From Marinobacter nanhaiticus D15-8W (lineage in GTDB: Bacteria > Pseudomonadota > Gammaproteobacteria > Pseudomonadales > Oleiphilaceae): a stretch of DNA of 64,000 bases. Positions 57,190-64,000 of this stretch are shown piece after piece. The stretch covers positions 2,542,001 to 2,606,000 of the forward strand of contig NZ_AP028878.1 in assembly GCF_036511935.1 (NCBI RefSeq). The letters run 5' to 3'. The first letter of the stretch is position 1. Each line of letters starts with the position of its first letter. A program made the translations under genes and the position numbers. The notes beneath the pieces are model-generated. The model saw only the letters and a program-made list of their open reading frames with translations. It made no database searches and had not been told where the DNA came from.

Positions 57190-59322
57190 TCAGTTAAAAG
57201 AGCTTTCAGTGGGAGGCAGGCCTTCGGGCCGTTTGAGCAACAACTCCATGGATGAGGCGGGTACGGGGGGCGAAAACAAATAACCCTGTGCAAGATCGCA
57301 GCCCGCGTCTCTAAGCCAGTTATGCTGCTCCAGGGTCTCGACCCCTTCGGCGATAACCTTGAGCCCGAGCTTGTGGGCCATGACGATAATGGACTCTGCG
57401 ATCGCTTTGTGACTGATGTCACCACCATTATCCTTGATAAACGACTGATCTATTTTTAGATAGTTAACGTTAAACTTCTTCAGCGATGCTAAAGAAGAAT
57501 AACCTGTCCCGAAATCGTCGAGAGCCAATTGGACACCGGTCTGCTGAAGACGGGCAAATCGATCATTAAGACGATCCATTTCTCCAAGGAAAACATCCTC
57601 GGTCAGTTCCACCGCAACTGTCATGTTCGAATCGGCAAACAAACCAAGGTGAGCCTCCCAAGGCATATCGAGAGTATTGCGCACGAACTCTTTAGCGGAC
57701 ACATTAATTGCCACCTCCAGAGGTTCACTTGATAGATTTCCCCAGGGGGAGGCAGTTGAAGCGACTTCGGAAAAAATCCACTGTTCAAGCTCGTGCATCA
57801 GGCCTGCTTCTTCGACCAACTCGAGAAATTGTTCGGGAGCGAGGAGGCCGCGTTTTGGATGTTCCCAGCGCAACAGCGCCTCGGCCTTGGTCACGCGGCC
57901 AGTGCCTAAATCGACGATCGGTTGATAGTGAAGCGTAAACTGGTTTTTCTGCCGGGCTTCTCGCAAATCGCTTAACAGTTCCAGCCGTGAAGTCATTGAG
58001 TGCACGAGAAGGTCTCGATAGAAACAGATCTGGTTGCGCCCCGAGCTTTTGGCCAGATACATCGCCTGATCAGCATTATTGAGTAGTTGCTTGACCGTGT
58101 TGGCGTCTTCTGGGAAAAGCGTTATACCAATGCTCGCTGAAATCGCTACGGTGTCATCGTTTAGCGTAAAGGGCTCGGAAAGATCGCGCAGAATATTGGA
58201 CGCTAGCGCTTTGACGTCCCACGTCCGTCCGCCGTCTAACAAGAGTACCGTGAATTCGTCGCCTCCGTGACGCGCAACAGTATCGCTTTCCCTAATGTTC
58301 GCCTCTATTCGCTGTGCCACGTTTCGAAGAAGGATATCGCCGGCGTCGTGACCGAGTTGGTCGTTCACTTCCTTGAATCGATCAAGATCAATAAACATGA
58401 CGGCGAAGGGCTCGTTCGTGCGTTTCGAATGGTTTGCGTGCTGATCAAGTCTGTCCAGAAAAAGTCGCCGATTGGGCACACCTGTCAAGTAGTCATAGTT
58501 GGCGTGGTGCCAAACTTCGGCTTCGGACTGTCTATGCTCGGTGACATCGTGTGCAACGCCTGAGACGGCCTCCACGTTATCCTCAGCATCCAATACGGGG
58601 GCATATACATACTCGAAGTGTCGTACCTGGTTTGCTCCGACGTCGATCTCGACCTCGCCTCGAACCTCGTGCTTACTCTCAACCACACGTCCCACGTGGT
58701 CTATACTGTTATAACTTTCCGGTAAATCGAATTCTTCGAATTTCCGGCCAATAAGATCGGTCCTGGTCAGCCCGCACAAGCTTGCGATTGCCCGGTTAGC
58801 GTAGAGGAACTCGCCTTCCAGACTCAGTACGTAACAAGGGTCGGGGAGTGAAGACAGCATCGTTTCGAACAATCTGCCCTGTTTCTCTTTTCTAGAGGCG
58901 TATTGTTCCGCCGAGTCGATCAATGCTTTATCGACTGCTTTGTAGAACCCGGCGATTTCGTCGAAATCCGTCGGTGTCGCCCCGAAAGCATCCGATTGCC
59001 GCCAGAACTTAATGACTGTCGTACGTAGTGCCCTGAATTCCCTGGTCACCTGAACTATGCCTGCACCCAAATCATGCCGTTCGGCACCATGGTAACGCGC
59101 ATGGCTTTGAGTATAGGAGCCTGTGGATTTGACGCCATCGGCGGGATGGCGCAGACCCGCGTCCTTATCCATTTCTGCACATATGCCAGCGAGTACATGG
59201 CGAATGTGGTCGCGCAATTCCTCACGGGAGTAGTTCCGGGCCGGGAGAATCCCAGCAGCATTCTTTTCCCAGGCCCTAAGAATCTCTTCCATGTTCGAAC
59301 GGATAAAATCCGGCAGTCTCAT
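57190..59322 (-). CDS. PAS-GGDEF-EAL cyclic-di-GMP protein, paralogue 2
   Basis: A 710-residue protein with the same architecture as the protein at 53787-55904 and clearly paralogous along the whole length. It has an RsbRD-like N-terminus (MRLPDFIRSNMEEILRAWEK), PAS/PAC, GGDEF (RHGGDEF with RESD inhibitory site) and EAL (TKAEALLRWEHP, LDDFGTGYSSLASL, VIAEGVETLEQ). All key motifs are intact. The most variable stretch is the linker after the N-terminal domain. The sugar dehydrogenase gene lies between the two copies. Confidence 0.93.
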   Translation of the reverse strand: MRLPDFIRSNMEEILRAWEKNAAGILPARNYSREELRDHIRHVLAGICAEMDKDAGLRHPADGVKSTGSYTQSHARYHGAERHDLGAGIVQVTREFRALRTTVIKFWRQSDAFGATPTDFDEIAGFYKAVDKALIDSAEQYASRKEKQGRLFETMLSSLPDPCYVLSLEGEFLYANRAIASLCGLTRTDLIGRKFEEFDLPESYNSIDHVGRVVESKHEVRGEVEIDVGANQVRHFEYVYAPVLDAEDNVEAVSGVAHDVTEHRQSEAEVWHHANYDYLTGVPNRRLFLDRLDQHANHSKRTNEPFAVMFIDLDRFKEVNDQLGHDAGDILLRNVAQRIEANIRESDTVARHGGDEFTVLLLDGGRTWDVKALASNILRDLSEPFTLNDDTVAISASIGITLFPEDANTVKQLLNNADQAMYLAKSSGRNQICFYRDLLVHSMTSRLELLSDLREARQKNQFTLHYQPIVDLGTGRVTKAEALLRWEHPKRGLLAPEQFLELVEEAGLMHELEQWIFSEVASTASPWGNLSSEPLEVAINVSAKEFVRNTLDMPWEAHLGLFADSNMTVAVELTEDVFLGEMDRLNDRFARLQQTGVQLALDDFGTGYSSLASLKKFNVNYLKIDQSFIKDNGGDISHKAIAESIIVMAHKLGLKVIAEGVETLEQHNWLRDAGCDLAQGYLFSPPVPASSMELLLKRPEGLPPTESSFN

Positions 59323-59568
59323 ATCCCTGACCCCTTATAACTCATGAACCTTAACTCATACCTTGAAAGCCTCAAGTGAAATACGCAACTACAATTGACA
59401 TATTTAAGCCTAGGCGAAAGCTTATTGGAGCGCTACGAAAGTTGGCAAAAGGTTTCTGTCAGGGTGACAAGAGACGGCTAGCGTTAAATAGACCATCGAA
59501 GACAGTGCGAGAAGACGGTATAGGTAAAGACTACTTTTGGTCGAAATAACTGTGATCTGTGCGCCTGA

Positions 59569-60519
59569 TCAGGGCTCCTCCGTGGGCTCGCTGATAATTT
59601 GCCGAAGCGTATTCAGGAGCTGAACCGCACCGGGCGACAGGTACTTGTCGCGCAGACTAACGAGGCCGTATGGCTGGACCCGGATAGGTTCGCCAAAGGG
59701 GAGGACACTGAATCGTTGGGGTGCGCAAACCATCTCCGCCACCTGCCGGGTCGTTACAGTGAGGGTATCGGATTTGTCCACCAGGGCCAGGGAGACCAAG
59801 AAATCCGGCGTGTCGACGATATATTTCGGTGGTTGCACACCGTGGTGTAGGAAGAGGTTGTCGACCCTTTGCCGAAGCAGGGCGCCGGGCGGTTGCAGTG
59901 ACCAGGGGAAGGCGGTGAGGTCGCCAAGTTGAACCGGCGCATCGCCCATCGCCGGGTGATCTTCCCGGCAGACGATGCAGATATCCTCCTCGCCAATCTC
60001 CTCGAAAACAAACCGCTCGGCGGTGAATCCTTCCGGAATCCGACTGATCACGAAATCGAACTCGCCCTCTATCAAACGAGGCACCAATCGCTTGCTGACA
60101 TCCACATCGATCCTGACCTTCAGGCCGGGAAGGTCCCGGTGAACCCGCTCCACCGCACTCGTGAGGATCGTAACCGCTGGGGCCATCACGGCACCGACGG
60201 CAACCACGCCCGCATTGCCCTGGCGCATGGCATTGATTTCCTCGCCGGTATGGTTGAGCTGCGACAGGATGCTGCGGGCATGGCGCACCATGATCTCGCC
60301 GTACCAGTTGGGGGTCATGCCTCGGGGATGGCGGTCGAACAGCACCACATCCAGCTGCTCTTCCAGGTCGTTTAGCAGCTTTGATGCGGCGGGCTGGTTC
60401 ATCGACAGACTTTCTGCGGCACGGTGCAGGTTGCGGTGCTCGTTGATGGCGAGAAACAGTTGGAGATGCCGCATCTTGAGGCGGGCTCGCAGGAACCAGT
60501 CGTTGTTGAGTCTCGCCAT
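59569..60519 (-). CDS. LysR-family regulator of the sugar genes
   Basis: A 316-residue LysR-type regulator. The winged helix is near the N-terminus (LKMRHLQLFLAINEHRNLHR, ESLSMNQPAASKLLNDLEEQ), followed by a substrate-binding domain (VGAVMAPAVTILTSAVERVH, EFDFVISRIPEGF). It resembles the regulators of galactose/arabinose uptake genes in pseudomonads and Azospirillum. ATG 60519 is chosen because further upstream in-frame codons run into the galM gene. It is divergent from galM, with site 2 in between. Confidence 0.92.
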   Translation of the reverse strand: MARLNNDWFLRARLKMRHLQLFLAINEHRNLHRAAESLSMNQPAASKLLNDLEEQLDVVLFDRHPRGMTPNWYGEIMVRHARSILSQLNHTGEEINAMRQGNAGVVAVGAVMAPAVTILTSAVERVHRDLPGLKVRIDVDVSKRLVPRLIEGEFDFVISRIPEGFTAERFVFEEIGEEDICIVCREDHPAMGDAPVQLGDLTAFPWSLQPPGALLRQRVDNLFLHHGVQPPKYIVDTPDFLVSLALVDKSDTLTVTTRQVAEMVCAPQRFSVLPFGEPIRVQPYGLVSLRDKYLSPGAVQLLNTLRQIISEPTEEP

Positions 60520-60548
60520 GGCGTGCCGTCCTTTCTGTTGACGTATTT

Positions 60549-60568
60549 TGATAACGAAATAGATATCG
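60549..60568. promoter_or_regulatory. LysR-type site 2 (YGATA-N10-TATCG)
   Basis: TGATAACGAAATAGATATCG, 30 bases upstream of the LysR start and 160 upstream of galM. This is the usual place for autoregulation with divergent control. Confidence 0.78.
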
Positions 60569-60727
60569 ATTAACAGTAAAAACAGTATTAGTCGGTTATC
60601 GCTGCCTAGTCTAACGTGATTTTGGACGCCTGCGTGCCAGGCCTTCGTAACTTCGCTGTTTTCCGCACTACCCGCGTTGAACGGCGAATCTGCAAACAAC
60701 AACAACCCCAGTGCAGGAGCAAACAAC

Positions 60728-61921
60728 ATGAAATGGAAAACGTCATTCCTATCGGCGGCTATAGCCGTTAGCCTTGGCCTCTTTGCTGCCGGTACCATCC
60801 AAGCTGACGAGGACGACAAAGACACGATGAAAGACCTGGAGTCCGTGGAACGTTCCACCTTCGGCACCTTGCCGGATGGACGCGAGGCTGAGCTATACCG
60901 AATCGTCAACGCCAACGGTGTCGAGATGGAGGTGACCACCTATGGGGGGATCATCACGTCGCTGCGTACACCGGATGCCCAGGGCCAGTTCGACGACATC
61001 GTGTTGGGTTTCGATTCGCTGGACGGTTATCTCTCCGACGCGTACATGAAATCAAACCCGTATTTTGGTGCCCTGATCGGACGCTACGGCAACCGGATTG
61101 CCGGCGGCTCATTCGAGCTCGGCGGGAAAACCTACGAACTTGCCACCAACAACGGTCCTAACCACCTTCATGGGGGCGACAAGGGTTTTAACCGGGTGCT
61201 TTGGAAAGCGGAGCCGTTCGAGAACGATGAGGGCGCCGGTCTGATACTGACCTATACCAGCGCTGACGGCGAAGAAGGTTATCCCGGCAAGCTCGATGTA
61301 AAAGTGGTCTATACGCTCACTGACGACAACGCATTGGCCATCGACTACGAGGCCACGACCACCAAAGCTACCCCGGTGAACCTGACCCAGCACAGCTATT
61401 TCAACCTGGAAGGCGAGGGCAGCGGCAAGATCCTCGACCACCAGCTGATGATCAATGCCGACGCCTTCACGCCCGTCGACAAGACGCTGATTCCCACCGG
61501 CGAGATTCGCCCGGTCGAAGGCACGCCGTTCGATTTCACCGAACCGACGGCGATCGGCAAACGCATCGAGAATGAAAACCAGCAGTTGGCGTTTGGCCAG
61601 GGCTACGACCACAATTTCGTGCTCAACCGAAAATCGGGGAGCCGTGATGAGCTGGTATTGGCGGCCAGGGTGACCGAACCCGACAGTGGCCGGATCATGG
61701 AAGTGTCGACGACCGAGCCCGGCATCCAGTTCTATGCCGGTAACTTCCTGGATGGCACCCTGACCGGTAAATCGGGCAACGCCTATGGACACCGCTCCGG
61801 GTTTGCCCTGGAAACCCAACACTATCCGGATTCGCCCAACCAGGAGGATTTCCCGTCTACGATCCTGCAGCCGGGCGAAACCTACCAAACCCGGACGGTC
61901 TACACTTTTTCCACCCGCTAG
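60728..61921 (+). CDS. galM: Aldose 1-epimerase, exported
   Basis: Interconverts alpha and beta anomers of galactose or other aldoses. The 397 residues have a signal peptide (MKWKTSFLSAAIAVSLGLFA, cleavage near IQA/DEDD), then the galactose mutarotase fold with GRYGNRIAGGSF, NGPNHLHGGDKGFNR (His), NLTQHSYFNLEG (His) and the catalytic Glu region FALETQHYPDSPNQ. A periplasmic location means anomer control before uptake by the araF-type system. ATG 60728 is chosen for the signal peptide. It ends in a strong UUCG hairpin. Confidence 0.93.
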   Translation: MKWKTSFLSAAIAVSLGLFAAGTIQADEDDKDTMKDLESVERSTFGTLPDGREAELYRIVNANGVEMEVTTYGGIITSLRTPDAQGQFDDIVLGFDSLDGYLSDAYMKSNPYFGALIGRYGNRIAGGSFELGGKTYELATNNGPNHLHGGDKGFNRVLWKAEPFENDEGAGLILTYTSADGEEGYPGKLDVKVVYTLTDDNALAIDYEATTTKATPVNLTQHSYFNLEGEGSGKILDHQLMINADAFTPVDKTLIPTGEIRPVEGTPFDFTEPTAIGKRIENENQQLAFGQGYDHNFVLNRKSGSRDELVLAARVTEPDSGRIMEVSTTEPGIQFYAGNFLDGTLTGKSGNAYGHRSGFALETQHYPDSPNQEDFPSTILQPGETYQTRTVYTFSTR

Positions 61922-61933
61922 TTAAGGTAATGC

Positions 61934-61959
61934 CGCGCCGGCTCTTCGGGGCTGGCGCG
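61934..61959 (+). terminator. Terminator-like hairpin with UUCG loop
   Basis: An 11-bp stem (CGCGCCGGCTC/GGGCTGGCGCG, with two G-T pairs) closed by a TTCG tetraloop, 13 bases after galM. It is followed only by TCCTTTCC, so a pause or partial terminator is as likely as full termination. It separates galM from araF. Confidence 0.65.
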
Positions 61960-62072
61960 TCCTTTCCGGTCTCTCCATAGCGACCCAGCTATTCTTCACA
62001 TCCTGGCCAGATGCGCCGACGCTGCCGTTCTTTTGTTTGTATCCAAGATTCATGCGGTCCGTCTGGATTGAT

Positions 62073-62092
62073 CGATAACAAAATGCATATCG
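62073..62092. promoter_or_regulatory. LysR-type site 3 (YGATA-N10-TATCG)
   Basis: CGATAACAAAATGCATATCG, 121 bases before the araF start. It differs from site 2 at 5 and from site 1 at 4 of 20 positions. The rest of the 291-base galM-araF gap holds the hairpin at 61934 and the araF leader; no gene was found. Confidence 0.78.
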
Positions 62093-62212
62093 GTAGTAGC
62101 CAAAATTGGGATTTGTAGTATATCGACCCGCAACATAAGGTGGAGTGGTCTTAAGGACGCATACCTGTGGAAACAAAAACAACCGTGCCCCAGAGGCACA
62201 CAGGAGACAGTG

Positions 62213-63208
62213 ATGTTACGCCTTCGTACGCTCAAAGCACTGGCACTCAGCGCCAGCCTCGCATGCCTGCCGATCACGGCCGTCCAAGCCGCACAGGACG
62301 ACGTCACCATCGGCTTTATCGTCAAGAAACCCGAACAGGCCTGGTTCATCAATGAACAGCAGGCAGCCACGGAACTGGGTGAAAAGAACGGTTTCGAGGT
62401 CGTCAAACTTTCCGGTGTCGATGGCCAGGAAGTTCTTTCGGCTATCGATAACCTCCACTCGCAGGGCGCCCAGGGTTTTGTCATATGCCCGCCGGATGTT
62501 CGTCTTGGGCCAGTAATCAAGCGCCGTGCCGAGCAATACGACATGAAGGTCGTCACCGTGGATGATCGCTTCCTGAATTCCGATGGCGAGCCCATGCAGG
62601 ACGTGCCACACCTGGGTATGTCCGGGTACAAGATCGGCCAGCAGGTGGGCAATGCCATCGCCAAGGAAATCGAAGCCCGCGGCTGGAACATGGAAGATGT
62701 CGCTGCCCTGCGCATTACCAACTACGAACTGCCAACAGCCAAGGAGCGCACCGACGGCGCCACCGATGCGCTGCTCGATGCGGGATTCAATAAAGCCAAT
62801 ATTTTCGACGCGCCGCAGCAGAATACTGACACCAGCAGTGCCTTCGCAGCAGCATCGCCGGTGCTATCCAAGCGCGGGAACTTCAAGCATTGGGTTATCT
62901 ACGCGCTGAACGAGGAAAGCGTATTGGGTGGTGTCCGTGCCAGCGAACAGTATGGGTTGGCACCTGAAGACGTCATCGGCGTCGGCATCAACGGCTCCGG
63001 CGCCGCCTTCGCGGAATTTTCCCGGGAGAATCCTACCGGGTTCTTCGGCACCGTGGCCGTAAGCTCGACCATGCACGGCCGTGACAGCGCCGAGAATCTC
63101 TATACCTGGATCACCGGCGGTGATAAGCCACCGGCGAACACCGAGACCGCCGGTACCCTCATGACGCGCGATAACTGGCAACAGGTCCGGGAAGAGCTCG
63201 ACCTCTAA
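62213..63208 (+). CDS. araF: Periplasmic arabinose/galactose-type sugar-binding protein
   Basis: Substrate-binding protein of an ABC sugar importer, 331 residues. Signal peptide [20 protein letters not shown] ends near VQA/AQDD. The periplasmic-binding fold ([87 protein letters not shown]) runs in register with E. coli AraF along its length. CAGGAG precedes the ATG. The sugar could be L-arabinose or D-galactose; the dehydrogenase and epimerase nearby fit either. Confidence 0.92.
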   Translation: MLRLRTLKALALSASLACLPITAVQAAQDDVTIGFIVKKPEQAWFINEQQAATELGEKNGFEVVKLSGVDGQEVLSAIDNLHSQGAQGFVICPPDVRLGPVIKRRAEQYDMKVVTVDDRFLNSDGEPMQDVPHLGMSGYKIGQQVGNAIAKEIEARGWNMEDVAALRITNYELPTAKERTDGATDALLDAGFNKANIFDAPQQNTDTSSAFAAASPVLSKRGNFKHWVIYALNEESVLGGVRASEQYGLAPEDVIGVGINGSGAAFAEFSRENPTGFFGTVAVSSTMHGRDSAENLYTWITGGDKPPANTETAGTLMTRDNWQQVREELDL

Positions 63209-63217
63209 ATCCGGGAC

Positions 63218-63234
63218 GGCGCCTTTCCGGCGCC
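63218..63234 (+). other. araF-araG intercistronic hairpin
   Basis: GGCGCC-TTTCC-GGCGCC, 9 bases after the araF stop with no T run. Hairpins here commonly protect the upstream binding-protein message, so that it is made in excess over the transporter. Confidence 0.55.
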
Positions 63235-63269
63235 TAACCACCCTGTCCAGCCATTATCGGAGCCCAACC

Positions 63270-64000
63270 ATGTCTGAGTCATACCTGCGGTTTGACGGCA
63301 TCTCCGTGGAATTTCCCGGCGTGCGAGCCCTGGACAACGTCTCATTCGAGGCCCATGCCGGAGAGGTCCATGCCCTCATGGGTGAGAACGGTGCCGGCAA
63401 ATCCACGCTGTTGAAGGTCCTGAGTGGCGTCAACAAGGTGACCGCCGGCGCACTCTGGATCAATGGTGAACGCCACGTGTTCGCCAATGAGCGCGAAGCG
63501 CTCGCCCAGGGGATCGCCATCATCTACCAGGAGCTGACCCTGTCGCCGAACCTCTCGGTGGCGGAGAACCTGTTGCTTGGCCAGTTGCCGCAGAAGAACG
63601 GCTTTATCGATCGTCGCACCATGCGTGAGAGCGCCATCAGCGTGCTCCGGGATCTCGGGGAGCAGGGCATCGATCCCGCCACTAAGGTCAGGGACCTGTC
63701 CATCGGCCAGCAGCAGATGATCGAGATCGGCCGTGCACTGCTGCGCAATGCCCGGATCATCGCGTTCGACGAGCCGACCAGCAGCCTGTCGGTGCAGGAA
63801 ATCCGTAACCTGAAGCGTATCGTCCAGCGTCTGCGTGACGAGGGCAAGGTCGTGCTTTACGTCACCCACCGGATGGATGAGGTGTTCGAGATGTGCGACG
63901 CCATCACCGTGTTCCGGGACGGCAAGCACATCAGTACTCATCCCACCCTTGAGCATATCGACCATGACCTGTTGGTCAGCGAGATGGTCGGCCGCGAGAT
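63270..64000 (+). CDS. araG: Sugar ABC transporter ATPase, 3' part outside window
   Basis: Double-domain ATP-binding subunit of the sugar importer. The visible 243 residues are the first ABC domain: [18 protein letters not shown], Walker [11 protein letters not shown]-loop [20 protein letters not shown], signature [16 protein letters not shown], Walker [13 protein letters not shown] and switch VTHRMDE. These match AraG in register. The reading frame is open to the window end. A permease gene (araH) is expected next. Confidence 0.93.
   Translation, partial: MSESYLRFDGISVEFPGVRALDNVSFEAHAGEVHALMGENGAGKSTLLKVLSGVNKVTAGALWINGERHVFANEREALAQGIAIIYQELTLSPNLSVAENLLLGQLPQKNGFIDRRTMRESAISVLRDLGEQGIDPATKVRDLSIGQQQMIEIGRALLRNARIIAFDEPTSSLSVQEIRNLKRIVQRLRDEGKVVLYVTHRMDEVFEMCDAITVFRDGKHISTHPTLEHIDHDLLVSEMVGRE

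Noticed and set aside
60520..60939. A 140-codon N-terminal extension of the LysR gene.
   Set aside because: It would run over the operator and into the divergent galM gene, has no LysR-like sequence, and the standard N-terminus starts at 60519.

Overview
The window reads as one contiguous piece of a gammaproteobacterial chromosome of fairly high G+C. The gene set (LiuR-type leucine degradation operon, gspEFGHIJKLM, ANR-style arcDABC, AraFGH-type sugar uptake with a sugar 1-dehydrogenase) and the protein sequences look most like Marinobacter or a near relative. That assignment is by recall of families, not by a search. I see no rRNA, tRNA, CRISPR array, transposase or prophage gene.

Layout. 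(1) 1-8547, minus strand: liuR, liuA, liuB, liuC, liuD, liuE and an acetoacetyl-CoA synthetase cut by the window edge. Together they take leucine/isovaleryl-CoA to acetoacetyl-CoA. A 25-codon tail of a lost acyl-CoA synthetase sits between liuR and liuA. (2) 8662-18392: type II secretion. gspC and a LapG-like periplasmic cysteine protease point left, and the overlapping gspE-M operon points right. gspD is not here. (3) 18393-27381: a GNAT enzyme, glutathione reductase, a hybrid histidine kinase with its own periplasmic ABC-type binding protein and TonB-dependent receptor, and a J-like membrane protein. Palindromic and tandem repeats lie in the gaps. (4) 27594-37466: a luciferase-like oxidoreductase, a CBS protein and a ferritin-like protein, then the arginine deiminase operon arcD-A-B-C with a well placed ANR/FNR box, and a divergent P-type cation ATPase. 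This resembles a low-oxygen survival region. (5) 37620-48585: a compact operon-like cluster of YcaC-type isochorismatase hydrolase, MFS exporter with a C-terminal monooxygenase-like domain, two XapX membrane peptides, a YtcJ-type amidohydrolase and two alpha/beta hydrolases. A propeller-type sensor kinase, a LuxR-type response regulator and an AraC regulator follow. It is the best candidate here for an uncharacterised metabolic system. (6) 48714-53575: dihydrolipoyl dehydrogenase, a sco gene broken by an in-frame stop, a caa3-type CtaG, YdcH and an M23 peptidase. (7) 53787-64000: a galactose/arabinose oxidation and uptake region (sugar 1-dehydrogenase, LysR regulator, periplasmic aldose 1-epimerase, araF, araG) with two paralogous PAS-GGDEF-EAL proteins interleaved.

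How they work together. Three 20-bp sites of the form YGATA-N10-TATCG lie before the sugar dehydrogenase, between the LysR gene and the epimerase, and before araF. This defines a probable local LysR regulon, and one site also faces a c-di-GMP gene. Other main points are the two copies of a roughly 100-bp three-hairpin repeat, the sco nonsense codon, the acyl-CoA synthetase remnant, and the pairing of gspC with a LapG-like protease.
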